Of a DNA stretch of 7,356 bases, positions 1-6,309 are shown piece after piece; position 1 is the first letter of the stretch, and each line of letters opens with the position of its first letter. The stretch is from JADLEX01 sp964586775 (GTDB lineage: Bacteria > Lernaellota > Lernaellaia > JACKCT01): contig CAZPJD010000158.1 in NCBI GenBank assembly GCA_964586775.1, positions 1 to 7,356 of the forward strand. Reading direction: 5' to 3'. The position numbers and the translations under genes are program-made. The notes under the pieces are model-generated. The model was not told the origin of the DNA and made no database searches. It saw only the letters and a program-made list of their open reading frames with translations.

Positions 1-1
1 G

Positions 2-1651
2 CGTTTCATCAAGCTCAACGCCGTCGCCGCCGTCGTCTTCCTGCTGCTCGGCGGCATCGCCGCGATCCTCCTCGCGCTCACGCGCTGGCAGGCCGTTCAC
101 CTGCTGCGCGTGGATTGGTTCTACCGCATCCTCACCTTCCACGGGCTGAACATGCTGATCTTCTGGATCCTGTTCTTCGAGGTCGCGATTCTGTACTTCG
201 CCTCCACCGTGCTGCTCAACAGCCGCCTGTTCTCGTCGGCGCTCGCATGGGTGACCTTCGGCATGATGCTGTCGGGCGCGCTGATGGTCGACGCGGTGAT
301 TCTGCTGGGCAAGGCCGATGTCTTGATGACGTCGTACGTGCCCCTCATGGCGCACCCCGTGTTCTACCTCGGCATCATCCTCGTGGCGGTGGGCACGCTG
401 ATCGGCGTGTTCAACTTCTTCGCCACGGTCTACATCGCCAAGCGCGACCACACCTACGAAGGCTCCGTGCCGCTCGTCGTCTTCGGCGCCATCGCCGCGG
501 CGGTCATCGCGGTGGTCACGCTGCTGCACGGCGCGCTCGTCATGATCCCGACCTTCCTGTGGTCGATCGGCCTCATGGGCGCGCCCGACCCGGGTTGGTA
601 TCGCCTCGTGTGGTGGGGCCTCGGACATCAGTCGCAGCAGGTCAACGTCTGCGCGATGGTGGCGTGCTGGTACTTCCTCGCCACGCTCACGACCGGCGCG
701 AAACCGCTCAACCAGGCCGTGTGCCGCGGCGCGTTCGTTCTCTACATCCTCTTCATCAACCTTGCATCGGCACACCACCTGCTCGTCGATCCCGGCGTGA
801 GCGCCGGCTGGAAGATCTGGAACACGTCGTACGCCATGTACCTCGCGGTCCTCGCGTCGATGATCCATGGCTTCACCGTCCCCGCGTCGGTGGAATCCGC
901 GATGCGCTCCAAGGGCTACAACCGCGGTCTGTTCGGCTGGATCGCGTCCGCGCCCTGGGGGAACCCCGGCTTCTCGGCGTTCTTCCTGTCGCTCGTGATC
1001 TTCGGTTTCCTCGGCGGCATCACCGGCGTCACCCTCGGCACGCAGCAGATCAACATCCTGGCGCACAACACGCTGCGCATTCCGGGGCACTTCCACGCGA
1101 CCGTCGTCGGCGGAACCTCGCTCGCCTTCATGGGCCTCGCTTACTACGTGGTCCCGCTGATCTTCCGGCGCGAATACGCGTTTCGCGGACTCGCGCGCAT
1201 TCAGCCGTACCTGTTCGCGGGCGGCATCACCATGATGGCCCTCGGCATGTCGTTCGCAGGATCGTACGGCGTTCCGCGGCGTCACTGGGATGTCGAGTTC
1301 ACCGGCGCGCAGTTCGCGGCGGGTTTCGACCCGGGCGCGCACGTCATGCTCGGCATCATGGGCGTCGGCTCCGTCCTCGCGTTCCTCGGTCTGCTCTCGT
1401 TCATCCTGCTCACGGTGCACGCGGTGTTTCTCGGCGAATCCAACGCCGGGCGCGCCATGACGCCGTGGTCGAACGCGACGGTCGAGATCGCTTCGGCATC
1501 CGCGACGGCGGTCAACATCCGCCACGAGCACGATGCCGAAGAGCACAAGACGCCCGGAACGCTGGTCTTCGTGCTCGTCTTCCTCGCGTCCTTCGCCATC
1601 TACTATTTCGCGAACTGGAAAGCGCTCGCCGACGTCTGGCACGTGCGCTGA
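2..1651 (+). CDS. Heme-copper oxidoreductase subunit I, B-family (ba3-like), possible NO reductase; 5' partial
   Basis: Catalytic subunit of a membrane heme-copper terminal reductase. The frame is open from base 2, giving 549 residues before TGA at 1649-1651. Thermus ba3 subunit I has about 560, so only a few N-terminal codons lie outside the window; GTG at 110 is internal, because helix I is encoded before it. About 13 membrane helices can be read. Metal ligands are complete: low-spin heme His in the FHG motif (codon 140-142), CuB His in GHQ (626-628), the HH pair (773-778) and GHFH (1088-1096). The VPRR motif after helix XI and the general pattern match the B family. The expected cross-linked Tyr four residues after the helix VI His is Gln (638-640), as expected of an NO reductase-type enzyme rather than an O2 reductase. 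No cbb3-type Tyr is seen six residues before the HH pair either (Ile there). A CuA subunit II is probably just upstream. The fold assignment is firm; the substrate is inferred. Confidence 0.94.
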   Translation, partial: RFIKLNAVAAVVFLLLGGIAAILLALTRWQAVHLLRVDWFYRILTFHGLNMLIFWILFFEVAILYFASTVLLNSRLFSSALAWVTFGMMLSGALMVDAVILLGKADVLMTSYVPLMAHPVFYLGIILVAVGTLIGVFNFFATVYIAKRDHTYEGSVPLVVFGAIAAAVIAVVTLLHGALVMIPTFLWSIGLMGAPDPGWYRLVWWGLGHQSQQVNVCAMVACWYFLATLTTGAKPLNQAVCRGAFVLYILFINLASAHHLLVDPGVSAGWKIWNTSYAMYLAVLASMIHGFTVPASVESAMRSKGYNRGLFGWIASAPWGNPGFSAFFLSLVIFGFLGGITGVTLGTQQINILAHNTLRIPGHFHATVVGGTSLAFMGLAYYVVPLIFRREYAFRGLARIQPYLFAGGITMMALGMSFAGSYGVPRRHWDVEFTGAQFAAGFDPGAHVMLGIMGVGSVLAFLGLLSFILLTVHAVFLGESNAGRAMTPWSNATVEIASASATAVNIRHEHDAEEHKTPGTLVFVLVFLASFAIYYFANWKALADVWHVR

Positions 1652-1662
1652 CGCCCCGTTTT

Positions 1663-1689
1663 ACCGGCCGGGGATCGACCCCGGCCGGT
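1663..1689 (+). terminator. GC-rich perfect hairpin after oxidase subunit I (possible attenuator, processing or stability element)
   Basis: An 11-bp perfect inverted repeat: the left arm at 1663-1673 pairs with the right arm at 1679-1689 around a 5-base loop (atcga). It starts 12 bases after the subunit I stop codon. Only TT follows the right arm, then C-rich sequence, so it lacks the U-tract of a standard intrinsic terminator. It could lower transcription into the SCO gene, or protect the 3' end of the oxidase mRNA so that subunit I is made in excess of the assembly factors. The structure is seen directly; the role is inferred. Confidence 0.4.
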
Positions 1690-1725
1690 TCCCCATCCCG
1701 ATTCGGCGATAAGGGTCGATCTCTC

Positions 1726-2682
1726 ATGGGCAACCGAATTTTCCGCAAATCGTTCGACGCCATCCGCACGTTTTTCGACAGTTGGCGTTTCCCGTCATTC
1801 ATGCTCTTCGTCATCGGGATGTATCTCGTGCTCGAGGTCGCGCTGATCTTCGTGCCGCCGTCCGAAAGCACGCTCGGCGCGTTCGCCGAGGACTTTCGCA
1901 TCTGGTGCTTCGGCTACGATCCGGCGACCGGCAAGATGGAAACCGGCTACCTCGTCATGTTTCTCACGCAGCCCTTCATTTTGGGTGCGGTGATTTACGC
2001 GTTTTGGCGTCAGCCGCTGCGCGAGGCGTTGCGCCGTCCGATATCGCTCGCGCCATACGCCTCGGCGGCGTTCGTGCTGGTGATGGCGTGCGGGGCGGGC
2101 TTCGCCGCCTTCAAGTCCGCGCCCGCGGACACCGAACTGCCATTTCCCACGGAGGAATTGCGAACGGCGTTCGCCGCTCCGCAATTTTCCCTGACCGATC
2201 AGGACGGCAAGGGCGTCGATCTCGAATCGCTGCGGGGGCGCGTGGTGCTGGTGACCGCCGTTTACGCGACCTGCGGCTACACCTGTCCGATGATCATGGG
2301 CCAAACGAAAAAATCCATCGCGGAACTGACCGACGCCGAGCGCAAGGATCTGGCCGTCGTCGCGATCACCCTCGATCCCGAAAACGACACGCCCGAGGTT
2401 TTGGCGCAGATGGCGAAGGGACAGGAGATCGCCGCCCCGCTCTACCATCTCGTGACCGGCGAACCGAAGACCGTGAATGACCTGCTCGACGCCTTCTCCA
2501 TCGCCCGTTCGCGCAACGCCGAGACCGGCGCGATCGACCACGCCAACCTCTTCATTCTCATCGATCGATCGGGGCGCATCGCCTATCGGCTGTCGCTGGG
2601 CGAGCGCCAGCAGCGTTGGCTCGTCTCCGCCCTGAAGGTGTTGCTCGCAGAACCGACCGCCATCGCGGCATCCGCGGGATGA
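1726..2682 (+). CDS. SCO1/SenC-family copper chaperone with extended N-terminal membrane domain
   Basis: A 318-residue protein. Residues about 145-310 form a thioredoxin-like SCO domain: the copper-binding CxxxC is C183-G-Y-T-C187 followed by Pro, and the third ligand is H272 in a DHAN motif. SCO/SenC proteins deliver copper to, or reduce the cysteines of, the CuA site of heme-copper oxidases, and a SenC gene also accompanies norSY-type NO reductases. The usual SCO protein has one N-terminal helix and about 200 residues. This one has three likely membrane helices (about 22-43, 74-93 and 108-129), with a loop carrying C61 and a WCFGYDP motif between the first two. With three helices, the SCO domain falls on the periplasmic side if the N terminus is inside. 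ATG 1726 is preceded by aaggg at 1711-1715. The open frame continues far upstream, but there it is only an Arg-rich shadow of the oxidase gene. It lies 74 bases after subunit I and 4 bases before the next gene, so it is probably co-transcribed. Confidence 0.92.
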   Translation: MGNRIFRKSFDAIRTFFDSWRFPSFMLFVIGMYLVLEVALIFVPPSESTLGAFAEDFRIWCFGYDPATGKMETGYLVMFLTQPFILGAVIYAFWRQPLREALRRPISLAPYASAAFVLVMACGAGFAAFKSAPADTELPFPTEELRTAFAAPQFSLTDQDGKGVDLESLRGRVVLVTAVYATCGYTCPMIMGQTKKSIAELTDAERKDLAVVAITLDPENDTPEVLAQMAKGQEIAAPLYHLVTGEPKTVNDLLDAFSIARSRNAETGAIDHANLFILIDRSGRIAYRLSLGERQQRWLVSALKVLLAEPTAIAASAG

Positions 2683-2686
2683 CGCC

Positions 2687-4819
2687 GTGATCGCAAACGT
2701 CGAAGCCGCCGCGATACGCCCGGATCGCGCGGGCCGAACCGAAACTCCGAGCCCCATTTCGCCGATGCGCGTCGATCCGCCCGTGCTGGGCGGCCGCGTC
2801 CTGCGCGGCATCGAGATCGCGGTCACGCGTGTCGAGTCCGTCCTCGGCGCGGTCTTTCCCGCTTCGATGAATCCCGTCACGCAGAGCGGAGCGATCGCAT
2901 GCGTGTCGTTTCTGGCGGCGACGGCGACGGGCATCGTGCTGCTCATCTGGTATTCGTCGAGCGTGCATCAGGCGTGGTCGTCCGTCGAGGCGATGGGGTT
3001 CGCGCCCTGGACGGCGGGGCTCGTCCGGTCATTGCATCGCTACACGTCGGACGCGTGCATGGCCTTTGCGTTTCTGCACGCCATCAAACTCTTCGCGGCC
3101 CGGCGCTTCACCGGCGCGCGTTGGCTCGCGTGGATCACGGGAATCCTCCTCGTCGCCATCCTGTGGTTCGTCGGCTGGCTCGGCTATTGGCTGGTGTGGG
3201 ACGAACGCGCGCAGGCCGTCGCCGTCGGCACCGCGAAGATGCTCGACGTTCTGCCGATCTTCGCCGATCCGTTCTCGCGCGGATTCCTGACCGACGAGGC
3301 CGTCAACTCGCTGCTGTTTTTCGTGGTCTTCTTTCTGCACATGCTCATTCCGCTCGTCATGGGCGTGGTGCTTTGGCTGCACGTGGCCCGCCTCGCCCGC
3401 CCCGGATTCCTCACCGGTCGTCGCCTGTCCGTCGCGCTGGGTGTGCTTTTCGTGGCGATGTCGCTCGCCTACCCGGCGACGAGCGCGCCGCGCGCGCACA
3501 TGCTGGCGCCGGCCACCGCCGCGACGCTCGACCACTGGTATCTCGTCCCGCTCATGGTCACCGACCGCCTCGGCGGCGCCGGGCTGTGGGCGGTTTTTGT
3601 CGGCGGCGCGATCCTGCTCTTCCCGATCCCGTGGCTCGTCACGCGCGGACGCGCCCGCGTCGCGCATGTCGAGGTGTCGCGCTGCAACGCGTGCCGCCAG
3701 TGTTTCGCGGACTGCCCTTACAACGCCATCCAGATGGTTCCGCGCACGGACGGCAAGGACCTGCCCGAACAGGCGCACGTGATCGCGAGCCGGTGCGTGG
3801 GGTGCGGCATCTGCGCGGGGTCGTGCGATTCCAACGGCGTCGGCCTGCCGTGGTTCGACGTGCAGGAGCAGCGCCGGCGAATCGAAACCTGGCTGCAGAT
3901 CGCAAACGCGGCCGGCGACCAGCCGATCCTCGCCGTGGTCGGCGCCGATTCGGCGGGGGGCGAACTTCGCGTCGATCCCGACACGGGGCGATGCCAGGAC
4001 CTGCCCGGCTACGTGGTGCTCATGGCGCCATGCGCGGGATGGGTCCACGCGATGACCATCGAACGCGCGCTCAAGCGCGGCGCGCGAGCCGTGCTGGTGG
4101 TGAGCTGCCGGGAAAATCTTTGCCGTTATCGCGAGGGCGCAAAGTGGGCGCGCATGCGCCTCGCCGGAGAGCGAAAACCCGCGCTGCGCGAAGACCGCGC
4201 GGGCGACCGCCCGGTCGGACGGATCGAGGTCGCGCCGGGCGAGTTCGGAAGACTGATCGCGGCCGCGTCCGAGTTTCGCGGCGAAGCGGGCATCGCACCC
4301 CGGCGGCGGTTGCCCGCTCCCGTGCGGCATGTTCTCGCGGCGGGCGTCGCCGTGGTCCTCTCGGCGACCATTGTTATCGGCAGCGATGCGCCGTATCCCT
4401 CGCCGCCCGAGGCGTCTCCCGAGCTGGTCGTCTCGTTCAAGCATCCCGGTCACGTGAGCGAGGACTGCCACACGCTCACCGAGGCCGAGAAACTCGAGCT
4501 CCCGCCGCACATGCGCCGCGACCGGATCTGCGAGCGCCGCCGTTCCCCCGTGCGTCTGCGGATCGAGATCGACGCCGAGCCCGCGCGCGAACTTGCGTAC
4601 GAGCCGCGCGGGATCTGGGGCGACGGCAACAGCGTGGCGATCGAACGCATGTCGATCGCACCGGGCACGCACCGCGTCGCCGTCGCCATCGGCGAAACGC
4701 CGGACCCGAACGAATGGACCTGGCGCGAGGAACGGACCGTGCGCGTCGAGAGCGCCGGGCGCGTCGTGGCGACCTTCGACCGTCTCACCGGCATCGTCTT
4801 TCACGGAGGGCAGCCATGA
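2687..4819 (+). CDS. Cytochrome b / 2x[4Fe-4S] ferredoxin / MvhD-like fusion protein with periplasmic C-terminal domain
   Basis: A 710-residue multidomain redox protein. Residues 67-318 resemble cytochrome b of bc1/b6f complexes with six helices. Two bis-His heme pairs have the diagnostic 14-residue spacing: H117/H131 and H218/H232. DHWY (282-285) sits where the Qo-site PEWY motif belongs. Residues 333-343 (CxxCxxCxxxCP) and 370-380 (CxxCxxCxxxC) form a two-cluster ferredoxin. Residues about 400-495 resemble MvhD (delta subunit of methyl-viologen hydrogenase), with C449 in CAGW and C474/C479 in CRENLC, but lack its N-terminal Cys motif. A seventh helix (about 544-563) leads to a beta-rich tail. 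With the N terminus inside, the Fe-S and MvhD parts would be cytoplasmic and the tail periplasmic, and Arg-rich flanks (VTRGRAR, RRRLPAPVR) agree. GTG 2687 is chosen because it leaves a 4-base gap to the SCO stop, although its RBS is weak; ATG 2765 is the alternative. Likely role: electron transfer between a cytoplasmic Fe-S partner and quinone or the neighbouring reductase. No Rieske or cytochrome c gene is in view. Confidence 0.9.
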   Translation: MIANVEAAAIRPDRAGRTETPSPISPMRVDPPVLGGRVLRGIEIAVTRVESVLGAVFPASMNPVTQSGAIACVSFLAATATGIVLLIWYSSSVHQAWSSVEAMGFAPWTAGLVRSLHRYTSDACMAFAFLHAIKLFAARRFTGARWLAWITGILLVAILWFVGWLGYWLVWDERAQAVAVGTAKMLDVLPIFADPFSRGFLTDEAVNSLLFFVVFFLHMLIPLVMGVVLWLHVARLARPGFLTGRRLSVALGVLFVAMSLAYPATSAPRAHMLAPATAATLDHWYLVPLMVTDRLGGAGLWAVFVGGAILLFPIPWLVTRGRARVAHVEVSRCNACRQCFADCPYNAIQMVPRTDGKDLPEQAHVIASRCVGCGICAGSCDSNGVGLPWFDVQEQRRRIETWLQIANAAGDQPILAVVGADSAGGELRVDPDTGRCQDLPGYVVLMAPCAGWVHAMTIERALKRGARAVLVVSCRENLCRYREGAKWARMRLAGERKPALREDRAGDRPVGRIEVAPGEFGRLIAAASEFRGEAGIAPRRRLPAPVRHVLAAGVAVVLSATIVIGSDAPYPSPPEASPELVVSFKHPGHVSEDCHTLTEAEKLELPPHMRRDRICERRRSPVRLRIEIDAEPARELAYEPRGIWGDGNSVAIERMSIAPGTHRVAVAIGETPDPNEWTWREERTVRVESAGRVVATFDRLTGIVFHGGQP
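4805..4810 (+). promoter_or_regulatory. Strong ribosome binding site for ctaB
   Basis: ggaggg lies five bases before ATG 4816 and inside the 3' end of the cytochrome b fusion gene. It supports this start and, with the ATGA stop/start overlap, translational coupling. Confidence 0.8.
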
Positions 4820-5748
4820 CGGAACTCGCCTGGAAATCCTCTCCGGTCGCCGTCGCGGGAGCGCCGACGCACCCGCACCGATTCGCGCGAACGCTTCGCG
4901 TGTATCTCGAACTGACACGAGCGCGGATCATCGCGCTCGTGGGTTTCACCGGCGTGCCGGTGCTGGCGCTCGGTCATCCCGAGCTTCCGCATCCCGCGCG
5001 CCTCGCGGTCGTTTTTCTCGGCATTTTTCTGATCGGCGCGGCGTGCAGCGTGCTCAACGCCTGGGTCGAACGGGAGTCCGACAAGGACATGGAGCGGACG
5101 AAGGACCGCCCGATCCCGTCCGGCCGTGTGGCGCCCGGCCACGCCCTCTTTTTCGGCATCGCGTTGTCGGTGCTCGCCGTTGCGCTGCTTTGGTTTGGCG
5201 GCTCGCCCTCCGCGGGACTGATCGGCGGCGGCGTCATTGTATTTTACATCGCCGTTTACACGGCGTGGCTCAAGCCGCGCACCGTTCAGAACATCGTGAT
5301 CGGCGGAGCTGCGGGCGCGTCCGCGCCGCTCATCGTCGATGCGGCGATTCACGGGCAACCGGGACTCGTCGGCTACATCCTTTTCGCGATCATCTTCCTG
5401 TGGACGCCCCCGCACTTCTGGGCGATCGCGCTGTACCGGCGCGACGAGTATGCGGCGGCGCGGCTGCCCATGATGCCCGCGGCCGTCGGCGAGGATGGCA
5501 CGCGGTGGCGGCAACTCGCCTATGCGCTGCTCATGTGGCCGGTGACGTTGTTGCCGTGGGCGCTGAATCTTGCGGGTCCCGTTTACGCCGTCGGCGCGCT
5601 CGCGCTGGGCGCGTATTTTGTGCGGGCGATCGTCCGGGCGATCCGGACGCGCACCGACCACGAAGATCGCCGCGTGTTCCTCGCATCGATCCGCTACCTG
5701 TATGCCCTGTTCGGTCTTATGATCGTCGAGGCGGTCGTGCGGATTTGA
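4816..5748 (+). CDS. ctaB: Protoheme IX farnesyltransferase (heme O synthase)
   Basis: A UbiA-family integral membrane prenyltransferase that attaches a farnesyl group to the heme b vinyl to make heme O, the high-spin heme or heme A precursor of many heme-copper reductases. It has 310 residues, a normal length. The first polyprenyl-diphosphate/Mg motif is N81-AWVERESD then M92-x-R-T (usual form NxxxDRxxDxxMxRT, here with Glu in the first acidic place). RPIPSGR follows. WTPPHFW (196-202), the second acidic region from YRRDEY to the PMMP and GEDGTR motifs, and SIRYLYALF near the end all fit the family. One usually conserved stretch is altered: after GGAAGA the PPxxGW pattern reads A-P-L-I-V-D (170-175). 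The ATG overlaps the preceding TGA. No ctaA (heme A synthase) is seen here, so the product heme may be O-type or be processed by a gene elsewhere. Its presence suggests that the adjacent reductase carries an O/A-type heme. Confidence 0.96.
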   Translation: MTELAWKSSPVAVAGAPTHPHRFARTLRVYLELTRARIIALVGFTGVPVLALGHPELPHPARLAVVFLGIFLIGAACSVLNAWVERESDKDMERTKDRPIPSGRVAPGHALFFGIALSVLAVALLWFGGSPSAGLIGGGVIVFYIAVYTAWLKPRTVQNIVIGGAAGASAPLIVDAAIHGQPGLVGYILFAIIFLWTPPHFWAIALYRRDEYAAARLPMMPAAVGEDGTRWRQLAYALLMWPVTLLPWALNLAGPVYAVGALALGAYFVRAIVRAIRTRTDHEDRRVFLASIRYLYALFGLMIVEAVVRI

Positions 5749-5800
5749 AACGCACGGAAGAATTTGCCCATGGAAACCGGCCGGAATTCCCCGGCGTATT

Positions 5801-5804
5801 GGAG
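5801..5804 (+). promoter_or_regulatory. Ribosome binding site of the lipoprotein gene
   Basis: ggag lies six bases before ATG 5811 and fixes that start. A second weak match (ggaag, 5756-5760) precedes an out-of-frame ATG at 5770. Confidence 0.65.
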
Positions 5805-5810
5805 TAGGCG

Positions 5811-6299
5811 ATGTTGACGAAAGCCCTGGCGATGTTTCCGATTATCCTGGCGATTCTGGCGTGCGTCGTTGCCGTCGGCTGCGTGAGCGGCGACGACGAT
5901 GACGACGACAACGACGACGATGCCGCGACGGACGATGACGCGTCCGATGACGATGCCGGCGACGACGACGCGGGCGGCTCGGTGGAGTCGGACGGCGGCC
6001 TGTTCACGGGTAACTTTTCGCCCGATCCCGACCCGCCCGTGGCCGGCGACAACGAGTTGGGCATCGAACTGTTCGACGCCGAGGGCGCGCCGCTCGTGGG
6101 CGCGGTCGTCACCGCCACGCCGTTTATGCCCTCGATGGGGCACGGCTCCGACGAAGACCCGGTTGTCGAGGAACTGGGAGACGGCGCGTATCGCGCGTCG
6201 AACATCGTCTATACGATGCCCGGCCCGTGGGAACTCACGATCGTCGTGACGACCGCGGACGCCGAGGACATGTTCGTCCTGGGCTACGACGTCGAATAG
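5811..6299 (+). CDS. Lipoprotein with Asp-rich linker and YtkA-like domain, probable periplasmic copper/assembly factor
   Basis: A 162-residue exported protein. The N-terminal signal has Lys4, a hydrophobic core and a lipobox ending at C24 (A-V-G-C). C18 (I-L-A-C) is an alternative lipidation site. Residues 28-56 are an Asp-dominated tether. Residues about 64-160 fit the YtkA-like domain related to FixH: a PxPPxxGxN-like start (PDPPVAGDN), D-x-x-G-x-P-L-V-G-A, the central M106-P-S-M109-G-H111-G, then G-x-Y and a late M-x-G-x-W element (MPGPW). YtkA-like domains occur in proteins linked to copper and cytochrome oxidase maturation, and the Met/Met/His cluster is a plausible copper site, though binding is not proven by sequence. 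The gene starts 62 bases after ctaB and ends 10 bases before the barrel gene. The domain assignment is from motif memory, so it is good but not certain. Confidence 0.82.
   Translation: MLTKALAMFPIILAILACVVAVGCVSGDDDDDDNDDDAATDDDASDDDAGDDDAGGSVESDGGLFTGNFSPDPDPPVAGDNELGIELFDAEGAPLVGAVVTATPFMPSMGHGSDEDPVVEELGDGAYRASNIVYTMPGPWELTIVVTTADAEDMFVLGYDVE
5892..5978 (+). repeat. Low-complexity Asp-rich coding repeat (lipoprotein linker)
   Basis: Runs of gac/gat codons encode 18 Asp in 26 residues (positions 28-53), mixed with Ala, Gly, Asn, Thr and Ser in a loose DDDAx pattern. It tethers the folded domain away from the lipid anchor and may bind cations. Slippage in such GAC/GAT tracts would give length variation between strains. 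Confidence 0.8.
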
Positions 6300-6300
6300 C

Positions 6301-6304
6301 GGAG
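6301..6304 (+). promoter_or_regulatory. Ribosome binding site deciding a GTG start
   Basis: ggag starts two bases after the lipoprotein stop codon and is spaced five bases from GTG 6310. It supports the GTG start, as does the complete signal peptide that follows. The next in-frame ATG would remove the signal peptide. Confidence 0.65.
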
Positions 6305-6309
6305 CGTTC

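Noticed and set aside
1546..1648. C-terminal helix of subunit I as a fused subunit IIa
   Set aside because: It resembles the small ba3 subunit IIa (K-T-P-G-T-L then one helix), but ba3 subunit I itself has a thirteenth C-terminal helix at this place, so no fusion is needed to explain it.
115..1725. Open + strand frame running through the oxidase gene and continuous with the SCO gene, which would make an 855-residue protein
   Set aside because: Its translation is Arg/His/Pro-rich low-quality sequence in an alternative frame of subunit I. Real SCO-type sequence begins at ATG 1726 with an RBS.
4454..4474. Possible c-type heme site (E-D-C-H) in the periplasmic tail of the fusion protein
   Set aside because: A heme-c site needs CxxCH; the residue three before this Cys is Ser.
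2899..4815. Upstream extension of the ctaB frame (949 residues in all)
   Set aside because: The extension is a shadow of the cytochrome b fusion gene. CtaB-like sequence starts at ATG 4816 after a strong RBS.
3029..4918. 629-residue minus-strand open frame
   Set aside because: It is antisense to the cytochrome b fusion, compositionally biased (Arg/Ala/Asp/His), and shows no domain. Such frames are expected in GC-rich coding DNA. The same applies to the minus-strand frames at 1795-2946, 4801-5661 and 5694-6410.
5776..5784. accggccgg shared with the left arm of the hairpin at 1663
   Set aside because: The 9-base GC-rich match is self-complementary in part, has no second arm at 5776, and is expected by chance in such DNA.
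5745..5810. Internal promoter before the lipoprotein gene (TTGAAA at 5745-5750)
   Set aside because: No -10-like element is found about 17 bases downstream, so the match is not convincing.
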